A stretch of 35,974 nt of DNA from a virus. Below, piece by piece: positions 15,162 to 26,700 of the stretch. The stretch's first letter is position 1. Each line of letters begins with the position of its first letter. Position numbers and translations under genes: made by a program. The stretch lies in the IMG/VR virus record IMGVR_UViG_3300020185_002070, positions 1-35,974 of that record; one strand, given 5' to 3'. Below the pieces are notes generated by a model. The model was not told the DNA's origin and searched no databases. It saw only the letters and a program-made list of their open reading frames with translations.

Positions 15162-15929
15162 ATGAGCAGTATCGAGAGACTACCCAGAGATGGGAACATC
15201 TGTCTTATTGATGCCGATTCTTTGATGTACTATGAAATGGACAAGCCCTCTCTAGAGCTTGCTATGGATGGTATTGATCAAAGGATCGCATCAATGCTAT
15301 CAGAGTGTAATACTTCTAAATACGTTGGTTTCCTTACAGAGAAGAGATGCTTCAGATATGATGTAGCTCTAGACTATAAGGGTAACCGCAAGGGAAAGGC
15401 TAAGCCTCCTATATTTTATGCACTGCGTGAGCACCTCAAGCAGAGATACAATATGTGGAGTATGCCTGAACTTGAGGCTGATGACCTTGTGAGCTATTAC
15501 TCGTATACGGATAACCGTAGCACGATCATATGCTCACCAGACAAGGACGTCTTGTACCAATGTGTTGGAATGCATTACAACTATGGTAAGGCAGAGTTCC
15601 TTCATACTTCACCTGATGAAGCACTTAAGTTCCTATGGAAACAAGTGCTCATGGGTGACAGTACGGACAATATACCAGGAATACCAGGAGTAGGAGCTAA
15701 GACCTCTGAGAACTGGTTGAAGGATAGAACGAAAGACTATGAGGCATTTGCCTTGAAGAAGTTCGTTGAGAAGTTTGGAATGGTGGAAGGTGTGATGAAG
15801 TTTCACGAAACCTTCAAGCTCGTCTATATGTTAAAGACAGATGACGACATGAAGCGTGAAGCAGGTAGAACACCACCTCCTTTGGAGGTATCACAGCTAT
15901 CAGAAGGCCAAACAGAGGAGCTATGGTAA
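15162..15929 (+). CDS. 5'-3' exonuclease (FEN/Pol I 5'-nuclease family)
   Basis: This 255-residue protein has the metal-binding acidic residues of the flap/5' exonuclease family: LIDADS (Asp17, Asp19), ELEADD (Glu105, Asp107, Asp108) and SPDKDV. The helix-three-turn-helix motif GDSTDNIPGIPGVGAKT (about 165-181) binds the DNA backbone. It would remove RNA primers and flaps, supplying the activity missing from the phage polymerase at 1447. It starts 2 nt after the rIIB stop and overlaps the next gene by 7 nt. The length is near that of T7 gp6 (300). Confidence 0.92.
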   Translation: MSSIERLPRDGNICLIDADSLMYYEMDKPSLELAMDGIDQRIASMLSECNTSKYVGFLTEKRCFRYDVALDYKGNRKGKAKPPIFYALREHLKQRYNMWSMPELEADDLVSYYSYTDNRSTIICSPDKDVLYQCVGMHYNYGKAEFLHTSPDEALKFLWKQVLMGDSTDNIPGIPGVGAKTSENWLKDRTKDYEAFALKKFVEKFGMVEGVMKFHETFKLVYMLKTDDDMKREAGRTPPPLEVSQLSEGQTEELW

Positions 15930-16699
15930 ACTGTCCGGACATACAATTCACCCCGATTAATGGGAGAACTGTGCGTCTGACTGGGAATCTCTCTAAGTGT
16001 GTAACCAAGAAGGTTGACGATGTAATAACAGGTATTAACTGTGAGTTCAATGACTGCAAGATAGAGATTAAGCTAGGTTCGACTATCAGGCCAAGGCCTA
16101 AGTCGCCCTACCGCGTAAATCATATCACTGCATGTCTTGGGCCTCACAACGGTACAGTATGCTACGACTTATCAGTTGAACGACTTACAGATTCAAGCAT
16201 ATTCCTTCTCCCTATGATGGGTGGGAATAGAAAGCTGATGCTGTGGGATTCACTATTTGTCAATGCGTTCATGGAAGCGCCTGACTTCCCTGAATGTGTT
16301 GCATTACTGTACCGTTATTCAGGCGATACCTTGTTTACAAAGTTTGAATCAGCTTTATGTTCGTTCAGGAATTTTAAAGTGAGAAGGGATCCAGATCCTC
16401 ATCACGTACTATTTGTGTTCGGAGTACCGGATGAAGCCAAAACTTCATATGCAGCATTCAAAGATGGAAGATATTCAGAGATAGAAGATGATTGGAAGCT
16501 AAGAATATTGGAGTTTCATGGTTTTGACTTTGACGGACACACTGGGAAGATTCTCTTTAAAGACCCAGGACTAAAATCTCAGATCGAGAACAAGCTTGAC
16601 GTACGACTCCCAGATGATGCGGAGTTGCACAGTAAGCCTAGTCTCGAGCTTGAGGTATTTAGACCGGAGCTTTATTCTCCCAGTAAAACAGTAATATGA
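15923..16699 (+). CDS. Unknown protein, 258 residues
   Basis: I do not recognise this protein. It begins at an ATG overlapping the exonuclease stop and ends in an ATGA overlap with the UDG gene, so it is firmly part of the operon. Several beta-rich stretches (EIKLGSTIRP, HVLFVFGVPD) and a conserved-looking core (YRVNHITACLGPHNGTVCYD) point to a folded globular domain. There are no membrane segments and no obvious catalytic motif. The DFDGH near residue 211 resembles a metal-binding loop but is unsupported by neighbouring motifs. Its neighbours suggest a role in DNA metabolism. Confidence 0.75.
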   Translation: MVNCPDIQFTPINGRTVRLTGNLSKCVTKKVDDVITGINCEFNDCKIEIKLGSTIRPRPKSPYRVNHITACLGPHNGTVCYDLSVERLTDSSIFLLPMMGGNRKLMLWDSLFVNAFMEAPDFPECVALLYRYSGDTLFTKFESALCSFRNFKVRRDPDPHHVLFVFGVPDEAKTSYAAFKDGRYSEIEDDWKLRILEFHGFDFDGHTGKILFKDPGLKSQIENKLDVRLPDDAELHSKPSLELEVFRPELYSPSKTVI

Positions 16700-17481
16700 A
16701 CGATAAAATCAAAGAACAGGTTGGGGACTGGTGGCCAGTTCTCCAGCCGATCTTTGACTCACAGAGATTTGCGAAACTGAAGAAAGAATTAAGTGCGGAA
16801 TACAAAACTAATCGATGCTTTCCTGTGGCAAGGAACGTATTTCGTGCTTTTGACTGGACTCAGTTTCGTGATCTCCGTGTAGTCATACTAGGGCAAGACC
16901 CATACCATAATGGTATAGCTACGGGCCTTGCATTTGCTACTAACAACGGTAAGCTCAGCCCAAGTCTTAGGAACATTGTAAAAGAACTACATGAAAGTCA
17001 TGGTAGGGATGTGAACCCTGAGTTCGATACAAGTCTTGAGCATTGGGCTAGACAAGGTGTACTTCTAATCAACACGTCTTTGACTGTTAGACAGAAGGAA
17101 CCTAACTCTCACAAGAAATTGTGGGAAGGCTTTACTTTGGAAGTGCTCAAACGTATCCGGGCCAAGCATAACAACATCGTTTTTGTTGGTTGGGGTAAAG
17201 ATGCGCAGTCTTTGTTAGAGCAGATACAAGTTACTAGTGCGACTGCTGAAGATAGCCTGACCTTATTCCCTGAAGAGATTGGTAGTCATTGGGTGCTAAC
17301 TGCACCCCACCCGGCTGCTGAATCTTACTCTGGGGGTAAGGCAGGTTTCTTTGGTTGTAAGCACTTTGTGCAGATTAATGAGTACCTTGACCGTCCTATA
17401 AACTTCTTTAATTTACCAGAAGATGAGCGACGGGATATGGTTCCAAGAGAACAACATGAACACTACCATAGACAAGGATAA
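16696..17481 (+). CDS. ung: Uracil-DNA glycosylase, family 1
   Basis: The 261-residue product has the UNG signature GQDPYH (66-71, Asp68 catalytic), the uracil-binding motif LLINTSLTV with its Asn, and the second catalytic motif with His205 in APHPAAES, followed by GFFGCKHF. It removes uracil from DNA. In canonical UNG the second motif is HPSPLS, whose Leu inserts into the minor groove; here Glu209 stands in that place and about three residues are inserted before GFFG. UDG genes are common in crAss-like phages. A tail after about residue 232 (PINFFNLPEDERRDM) is extra to the family core. Confidence 0.93.
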   Translation: MNDKIKEQVGDWWPVLQPIFDSQRFAKLKKELSAEYKTNRCFPVARNVFRAFDWTQFRDLRVVILGQDPYHNGIATGLAFATNNGKLSPSLRNIVKELHESHGRDVNPEFDTSLEHWARQGVLLINTSLTVRQKEPNSHKKLWEGFTLEVLKRIRAKHNNIVFVGWGKDAQSLLEQIQVTSATAEDSLTLFPEEIGSHWVLTAPHPAAESYSGGKAGFFGCKHFVQINEYLDRPINFFNLPEDERRDMVPREQHEHYHRQG

Positions 17482-17764
17482 AGAAAGCCCTGAGCTTGAT
17501 ACTTTGCGCAAAGCGTATTATATTCTTGACAGTATAAAGGTTTTACTTAGAGAGAAGAATACAGCCTACGGAGATTCAGCATTGAACCCGCTTAGATTGT
17601 TCTCTCGAGCGGACGCTATCTCAGCACTTGAAGTGCGGATAGACGATAAGCTTAGTAGAATCCAAAACATGGGTATTCATGACAAGGCCGAGGATACAAT
17701 CCAGGATCTTATTGGCTATCTAGTGCTACTGCAAGTAGCTAAGAATAAGGAAGGGGGGCAGTAG
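17456..17764 (+). CDS. Nmad1/DUF1599-like nucleotide metabolism protein
   Basis: The start is ATG 17456 (MNTTIDKDKE), overlapping UDG by 26 nt; an earlier ATG at 17423 is possible. The 102-residue product has the pattern LLREKNTAYGDSALNPLR, FSRAD, VRIDDKLSRIQ, then EDTIQDLIGYLVLL. This matches my memory of DUF1599, renamed nucleotide modification associated domain 1, a helical MazG-like family with acidic residues that could bind metal. A dNTP pyrophosphatase or nucleotide-modification role is inferred. The TAG stop (17762-17764) is built into the following terminator. Confidence 0.72.
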   Translation: MNTTIDKDKESPELDTLRKAYYILDSIKVLLREKNTAYGDSALNPLRLFSRADAISALEVRIDDKLSRIQNMGIHDKAEDTIQDLIGYLVLLQVAKNKEGGQ

Positions 17765-17778
17765 CCCCCCTTTTTTTT
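17753..17778 (+). terminator. Terminator at the convergence of the two gene blocks
   Basis: GGGGGGC (17753-17759) pairs with GCCCCCC (17764-17770) around the loop AGTA, followed by eight Ts. On the minus strand the same stem is followed by the weaker tract TTCCTTATT, so it may also end the giant-gene transcript. Only 21 nt separate the two converging stop codons. Confidence 0.88.
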
Positions 17779-17785
17779 GCCCTTC

Positions 17786-20700
17786 TTATGAGAACCAACG
17801 AAGTTTGTCTTGTACAGCTTTTGCACTACCGTCTGCCCATGGTACTGTCTTCCAAGTCCTGAGCAACGGCATCACTTTATTGATTCTTCCAGCCAGCTTG
17901 TAATCACCTTTCTCATAAGGTCCAGACCTACGCTGGTACAGTGCTCCCTTAGTTACTTTCTCTTCGTTGAAGTATATACCAGTCTCATACTGAGCAGTAT
18001 AGAGTACAGACTCTGCAAGCTTTAAGTAATCTTCGATGAAGTTGACAGTAGCCATAGGTCTTGCTGCCATTCTAACTGCTTCTACAGGATTAAAGAAACC
18101 TGTAACTTCAGTCTGCAACCTCTTAGCTTGGTAAGCTATAAACGATGCAGTGTAATCTTCATCATCATCGTCTATCAAGCCTTGCATCAGAGTGTACAGC
18201 AACATTGTACCTGCTATTGTTGCTACATCAACAGCTACACGCTTCATATTCTGCTTGTCAATCTCACTTGAACCCAGTGCAGCTTTAAGATCACCTGTTT
18301 CAACCAAAGTTCTAAGTGAGTTAGCAAAAGTCTGATAGTATCCTTTGGTTACTTCCCCTAACTCATGGTCTACTTGGTACATATCACCATGACCATAGCG
18401 TCTCCTAAGTCCAGGTATAAAGTAGTTACGGAACAACAGCAATAACTTACCAGTAGTAGTACGTTGCGCCATAGCAGAGTCAAAGCTTCCCTTGACCTGG
18501 TTTGTACGTTTTGCAATACCATGGATCTTAGCTATTACCTGACTCTTATTAACGTTAGCTACTCTAGGATCAATAGTAAGCTGACCATTTTCCTTCTCTA
18601 CGAGCATATCCCACAGGTTAGCCTCTGAGCCATCCTCATTAAGAATTGGCTCACCCTTCTTGTCCTTAACCTTAGTAGAAGTCATCACTGCAAGCATTCT
18701 AATACCAGCAGTTTCATGCTCAACACCGTGCTGCAAAGCAAACAACGTGTCTTTACTGAAAAGCTTTCTAGCCTTATTTCCTCCTATATTCTGCCCAAGA
18801 GAGTCAGTCACTTCATTCAAAGCATCAAACATCTGCATAGCCTTAGCAAGCTTACCCTTAGGTACAAACGATCCAACATCTCTTAGAGCTGCACCCTCTG
18901 ATGTGTAGATAGCAATAGCTTTACCCCAATCCTCTGGAGTAAAGAATTGTTTAGCAAAAGCTTCCTGAGCTGTCATCAGGTTGTCAAGTATAGCTTGGTT
19001 ACCAATCTGCAGTAAGTTACCAGCAAGACCAACTACTGCTGTAGCACCTACTAGTTTCCCAGCAGTTTTAGCTTGAGATATAGAACCAAGAGTGGCTGAA
19101 GTATCAGATACTCCATAGAATACAGACTCGATAAAATCTCTTAAGTGCTTAAGATCATTGTTATCTGACTCATCTCTACTCACAACGAGCTCATTAGCTC
19201 TACGAGACATACCAGCAATTTGGTCTCTAATTGGGAGTCCTCCTTGGTGCTTTATCACTCCTCTCTTCTCGTGTATAACAAGCATGCTGTGAACAAGACC
19301 AGCTATAGATGATTTCTGCTGGTAGTTGTTAGACATGTGTATGAACTGAGTCATACTAGCAGCTACATCTCTAGATACATTCTTCTCATCAGCTACCTGA
19401 GTGTAGTACTTAGGGATACCACGTATCTCCTGACCATCTACTTCAGTCATCAAACCAAATTCAGTATCTGTATCAAGCCTACGGAAGTCTCTGCCTTGCT
19501 CTTTTGCAAGTTCTTTCCATCCGTCTTCAAAAAGTGTACCTAGCCCATCCTTACGAATAGTTGGCATCACATAGCTGTACTTGTCCCAGTTATTGACTTG
19601 CTGCTGAGTATTTCCAAGCTTAGCCTGAGCTTTATGATATTCACTGACTATGAATTCATAGTACTGCTTAAGCTCTGGAGTGTTCATGATCTTCTCGTAC
19701 TTCTCACTGAGGTACATTCTGTTACCACTCTCATCTTTAGCCTTTGGTTTAGCCAGCTCTCCCATAGCAATGAACTTAACCTGTCCATCTACTAGCTGTG
19801 GGGCATAGTAACCCATCTTCTTACGACGAGCTTGCAGCTTATAGAAATCAGACCTCAATATGATAAGCTGCTCTCTGTTCCTAGGATTGTTTTCTACCTC
19901 GAGCATCTTCATTTTATCCTCGATAGCGTTCATCTCCTTAATAACAGACTTGAACTTTTCTTCAGCACCCTCTACAGGTTCTGTGTTCTCAGCAAACCAT
20001 TCTTGCTTAGCCTCTGCCCAATTCTTACCGTCAGAAGACTTGTACCACTCTTTCCAAACTTCCTGAGAATCTTCATTCGAAGGCTTGTTGTACTTAGTAC
20101 TGATACTATCAAGGAAACTGTAATAGTTTGAATAGTACTTATCTATATCAAACTCCTGCACCAGGCTAAGAGCCTTTATTGTTTTATCTCCCTTCCTGAC
20201 CCTGACAGTAGTCAAGATGTCTTCATTCAACTTATCTTGGTTGAACTCTGACCCACCTTTCCATTCTTTGAAATCATTGTACTTACTCTCAAGGTCGTAG
20301 GTAAAGTTTATAGTGTCCTCGTTGGCTCTATACAATGCGTCTTTCACAGCCAATGCAAACAACTGTAAGTTCTGTTGACGAGAGTAAACAATAGGATCTA
20401 ACCAGTAAGAGAATTTACTCTTAGACTTCTGAGCTTCAGTAAGTTCCTGAGTAATTTGAGCTGCCCCAACCATCTTGTTCTCGATGTAGCGGAGCTTAAT
20501 CTCCATAGCCTTCTCGTTGAACTCTTCCCTACTCATAGCAGAGTCTGTGTTCTTCCTGCTATAGTATTCAGAATTCAAAGCTTTAAACTCTGGTATACTC
20601 ATAGCTCTACTAGCTCCAACTCTCATTGGGCGGAAGCCAGAAAGATCATTGGACTCTATTATCCTTTTCTTCTCAGCTTCTATTTGAGCTGCAGCTTCAG

Positions 20701-23700
20701 GACTAGCATAAGAGAGCAAAGCATTGGTGGTAAGAGGTACAACAGTATCCATGTACATCTTATTCAAATCTCTGAGATTCTCCATGCTCTCTGACAAATC
20801 AAACAAGAGTTCCTTAACCTCATCATCAAGGTTTTCAAGATCTCCTTCATCACGCAGAGTACGCAACAGACCAGTCATCTGAACCACAGTGGAAGTTGAC
20901 TCATCTTCAGTGTACAAGCTCTCAAGAGTCTGACGTATAGAGTCAATTTTGTTCAACCTACTGAACATCTCATCTCTAGTAAGAGGTACTCCGTTCTTGA
21001 CCTCTTCTAAGAGGTCCTCCATCATGTTGTTTAGTATCTCTGTTCTCCCAACTACATACTCATAGAAGTCATAGAACTCATTGAGGTCTGTAATCTTAGA
21101 CTCTGCCTTCTCATTTAGCTCGTCAATGTTTTGTATCAATCCATCTAGCTCACGAATCTTTGCCTCTCTGTTCTCAGTCTCAGCAAGTTGGTTGAGTCTA
21201 AACCGCTGTCTAGCCAAGCTATCTCTAACTTGCTTGTACACTGTCCCCATCTTCTCTTTAAGATCCTTAGACTTCTGAATCTTAGGGTTGAACTGACCAG
21301 ACAATCCTTCTGCCCTCATATCCCCAACAAACATCTTCTCTGCAAGCACTGCTGCTACATTAGGACTTACTCCAAAGACTTTACCTAAAGCGCGAAGTAT
21401 CTTGTTGATGATTACCCTAAGCTTGCTAGGCTTGTTGCGCTCAATCTTAGCTCCTTGTAATCCAATGGCAGTTACAAGTATCTCTTTCCCAAGCTCACGT
21501 CCTTCTAGCTCTGGGTATTTAGATTGTACAGACTTTGCAAGAGATGGCTCAGCTTTTATTACCTGCTCTACAAATGCATCAACCTGATCCTCAGGCATCA
21601 TATCTATCAGTATGTGCGCAAACTCGTGATACACAGTATCTGTTTCCATCTGTGATGGATCTACATATACAGTATCTCCTTGAACTTGACCTTTAGTACC
21701 AAGAGGAAGCTCAGTCTCAACAACCTTTACGTCAATCCCAGCCGCAGCAAAGTTCTCTCTCAGTCTAGCTACCTTTTCTGCAGCTCCTTTAGGAGTTTCT
21801 CTCTGACCTGTACCAACACGTTGAGAAGAAACCTTCCCATCGTATGGGGCGCTAGGACGAGGTAGCATTATAGATTGCTCGTTATCGAACAGACTGCCTT
21901 TTACCTTTTTTCCTGTCTTAGGCTCTCTTAAGTAAGCTTCGTACAATACGTACTGCTTGCCTTTTGTAGCTACAGGAATGTACTTGTAGTTTTTAGTATT
22001 TTTAATACGGTCTGACCTCTGGTAAAGAATCTTCTTGTTGCCTTCTAGTGATATCCTGAAGGCATCGTTCGCTGGGCTTATGTAATCTTGTATCTTATTG
22101 TCTGCCTCAAGAAATCTCTCCTTGAATCTGCCTTTATCTCTTGGGAACAAGGTTTCTCTTCGTGCACTATGAGTTCCATAGTTCATAAGGAACTCAACTT
22201 TGAAATCATCAAGAGCTCTCTTGTTAGTGTTAAGCTTACTAATCTCCTGATTGAGGTGCTCAGTAACTCCAAGCTCTCTCCAGAAGCTTACAGGTATAAG
22301 CTCAAAGTAACTCTTCATACCTGGAGCAAATCCACTGGTTATGATAGAGTTAGTTATTATAACACGAATACCATCCCTAATTGTATCCCTATTTTCCTCA
22401 CCGTACAGTCCAGAATTGTCCATCATGCCCTGCATGGTGTAAGTAAACCTATCCTTCTCCTCCTTAGTAGACAGTTTAGTCTTGTCTACTTTAAGGTAGT
22501 AGAATGGGAAACCATTGACTTCTTCCTGTTCTAAAGTGAAAGCGTCGAATACAGGATTTACAGTCTCACCAGCAGCCTTTTTGGCATTATTCATAACAGA
22601 CTCAAGCCCTCCTCTTATAGTAAACCTATCTCTTATATAAGGAGCATCAAGAAGACCTTTCTCAAATATCGGAGATCCAGGCTTAGTTACTAAGTGGTGC
22701 AGTATAGCTCTGTTGATGTCTCTGTGCTGAACATCATTTAAGTAATCTAAACCAGACAGCTTTTTGACATCTTCTTTAAATGACGTAACTGCTGGTTGTG
22801 TACCTATAAAGCCAAGAGCTGTAGTCAATTCTACAGAGCGGTTTATTGCAGCATAGTAGGCTTTGACTATAGGATAAGCTTCTCCTTCTGTAACATTCTT
22901 AAGAGCCTCTCTTCCCCCGAATACAATATCATCAGCTTGCTGTGTAATAGTTAGAGCTCTCTCCACTTTAGCAAGGTGCTGTGGAGTAGTACCAGCTTGG
23001 TCAATGTTGTCAGGAGATAGTATTGTATACAGATTACGTAGCTTCTTTGCTTCCTCATTAATGAAAGAAAGCATCTTCATGTAATCAGATTTGTTGTATT
23101 CGGTATTAGCTCCTGAAGCTATAGCTTGCATTTCAGCTAAGTTCAAGTTCATTGCAATAGGCTTATATCCTATAAGACCCTGCTTTATACTGCGGTTATG
23201 CTTAACACTGCTATCAATAACTTCTTTAACTGCTCCTACATTCAAGAATGCTATTGCCTGTTGAGGAGTCATACCTATAGACAGCATGTAAGAAGTGAGA
23301 GGTGCTGTGAGAGAGTTGTCATTCATCAGTCTCTGCACAGGATCTTTCACAGAGTCAACAGACTTTGACAAGTACCCTGACATGTAATAGTCTGTAAACC
23401 TGTATACTCCTAGCGGATCTGGAAATAGTGACTTCTCTACTAGGTTTCCTACAGTTACTCCATCGACTTTGAACTGCGGTCCTGTAAACGTGAACCCACC
23501 TATAGACATAGCAGTCAGAGCTACGTTACGTCCAGCAATAGTGTTCGCATATATTCCACGCAGCGCCATGCTAAGCATGTTGTCTGTTGCACTCCTAATT
23601 CTATCGTGAGGATTGTTAATGTCTATCTCTACGTGAGGATTCTCATATCCTATTCCTACAATTCCCTGTAAGATTGGGTCTACACCTTCCTCAATATCTA

Positions 23701-26700
23701 GAGGAGTCATAGTCTCATGTATGTGATTGACGTTACTTCCAATAGCCATGAATGTGTCAAACACAATATTGTTTAGCACTTTCTCATCAAGCTCTTCAAA
23801 CTGCTCCTGAGTTGAATTCTTCAAAGCGTTGTAGTCAGGCTTGACCTTAGTTACTCTGACTTGCTTCTTTCCTTCGATGTTTACTTCAGGGAAGATCACA
23901 AACATTTTGTCAATGTCGAAGTCAGAACCCATCATGGTAGTAACAGATGGTGGTATACGCACTGCCTTAGAGTGAGAGTTTGGAAGAACCTTGCGGATCT
24001 TCATCATCAACATAGATGATTTACCCTGCTGAGGTATACGATACCCAAGCATCTTATTGACTGACTCTTCTATCTCAGATATGCTAGCATCAGGGTCAAC
24101 ACCCATAGCCTCAAGCACATCTCTACGTATATCTACCTCTGCTGCAGCTACTTTGCTGTAAGTATTTCCTTCAGAATCTGTTGCCTCTTCAATAGAATAG
24201 AAATTTAGGTTCTTATCAGTTTGGGACTCCCCGAACTCAGCAAACTGAACCATCTCTACACCCGTCAACTTCTGCAGGTAAGCAGAGCTGCGGAACAATC
24301 CCATTATCAAGGAATCAAGTTTGTTCTGTACAGTAGGGAATGAAAGTGGTACTTCAGTAGTTATTACACCATTAGCATCTACTATGACATTCACAGAATC
24401 CATGATATTCTGTGGCAAGTCTTTCTCAATACCAAGCTCCGTAAGTGCTTCTCTAAGCTTTGGAAGCATAGCCTGCATAGCTTGTGCTTCTTTATTGGTA
24501 TCTCCTTTCTCTCTGGCTTCCAGTACTTTATCGTATCCTAGACGGCTAAATACACTAGCGTGACCTTTATTCAGCTTAGCTATTACAGCTTTCTGATACA
24601 TATTTATAAGATCCCTACCAGATACCTCCATACCCATGTCCTCCAGGTAGTAACTGGTTTCTGGGTTTATGTTAGCGATCATGTTCTTCCTAGGCTGACG
24701 ACCGAAGGTTATCTTCTGTGCTTTCTTACTAGGAAGTATCTGCGGAAACTTAAGTCCTCTACTTGGTACAGTCTGTATTGTAGCACTTGCAAGATCTGTG
24801 ATATCTACAGGTTGGAATGATGCAAGCTTCTTGGCAGATATAGTATTTGCTACATGTACATTGTTTGTTTCAAAGTACTGAGCTAAATTCTGGAGATTAG
24901 GTATGCCCTCAGCAAGCTCATCAGTCAGTACTACGTAGGAGTTCTTATGTGATATTGGGAGCAAGTGCCTATGTCCTCCCATCGTATGTTCAACCCTGTA
25001 GTCATACGAAGGCTTGAGTGGCATAATGGGTGATCTAGTACCATCCCACTTCCTTTGCCCAATAGGTGCAGACATGTACTCTTTGTAGACTTGTTCGTCT
25101 ACTGCAGTCCATTGCCCAAGACCCATACGAAGCCTACGGTACATGTCTATGCTTATAACTGCCTGAGCATCAGTACCATTGGATCTATCATATGCAGATA
25201 TGATACCCTCTGCAGCAGCTTCCCCTACTTGATCCACAAGCTTCTCTTTAAGATCAGCTCTATCCTTAGAAGGAATAGATCCAAAGATGTCGTTTAGAGT
25301 TATCTCTTTGAACTCATCCAACATACCATAGTCAGCATTGTTGGGGTCATTGTTCATACTGATTGTAAAGAGCTGAGTTCCAGGAGTACTACTAAGAGCT
25401 GAACGCTTTACATAGTCAGCCCCATTCTTTACGTAGTTGACACCTGAACGAAGTATCTCTCTAGACATCATGCGACCAAGCACAGACATCTCAATGAATT
25501 CATCTATGTAAGCTATCTCCTCACCTTTAATGTATCCACCGTAATTGCCTTTAGAACCTCCTTTGATAGTAGAGGTAACAAATAATTGAAGAGCTCCCTC
25601 ACCACCCAGCTCAGCTACTATGTCTTGGCGATACTGAGTCATCCTCTTCTTAGTATCAGAGACATAAGACTTAACTGCTTTCTTAAGCTCTGGAGACATA
25701 GGAGTTCCCTTCTCTAGATGCACATAGGCTTCAACCAGCAGGTTACTCTCAGGATCCATATTAGGGCCCCCAAGCTGAAAAGCTAAGTACCTATCTCTGC
25801 TATGATAAGTCTCTACAGGAGATTCACTCTTAGCCTTCTCAGCTACGTACATCCTGTGCAAGTCAAGCAAATATGTACGTTCAATACCTGCTGCTATTGG
25901 ATCACTCTCTTGACCAATATCAAACCCATACATAGCAGCTACATCAGAGTTTCTGAAGTTAGGTACAGGCATGTACGTAAGCTTAGAGCGGTCACCTTGA
26001 GTGTCCACTGCTATGTACCTTACTTTGTTGCTCTGAGCAAACATAACTAGGTCTACTGCTAGGCCGTCTTTGTATGTAAAGCCGTCAAACTCTTTAGCTG
26101 CATTCTCGTCTGCTGCAAATGAGTCTATATCTACAAGCTCAAATAGCTCCTTACCATTCTTATTGGAGATAAACATGTGAGCCAAGCTCCTTGTATCTCC
26201 GTCTGAACCTTTTACTACACTTCCTACTACTCCTCCCTCGGTTTCCTTACCATACAGTACTGCTGCAAGGTTGTCCTCACCTTCACTCTTAATCAACTCC
26301 GTAGTGATGTTCATATCACTCTTGAGATTGATTGGGTATACAAGGTTACCAGTACCATTAAAGAATGACGTAGAGCTAGGAGCCTCAAACTTTGACATTA
26401 TGATCTGTGATACAGCATTCATAGTGCTGCTCTCAGTCTCAAATATGTTGCTGTAGTTGTTCAGTATCTTCTTGGTCATCTTACCGTTGCCGGTAAACAT
26501 GCTTCTAATCTTTGTATCCTTTGTAAGGAAGTTGTACATCCCTATTTTATCCTTCTCGAAGGCTATCTGAACTCTTCTACCTGCCTCTTTTTTATTGCTG
26601 GCAATGGTAATTCCCATTTCAAGAAGCAGCTCACCCAACAACTCGTACTGCTTGACACCATCAGGAGTCTTTTGCATAGCTGTCTCAAGCTCACCGTAAA

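Noticed and set aside
16552-16566. DFDGH in the unknown protein at 15923 as a second polymerase-like motif
   Set aside because: It lacks the third Asp and all surrounding polymerase features; it is a chance resemblance to DFDGD.
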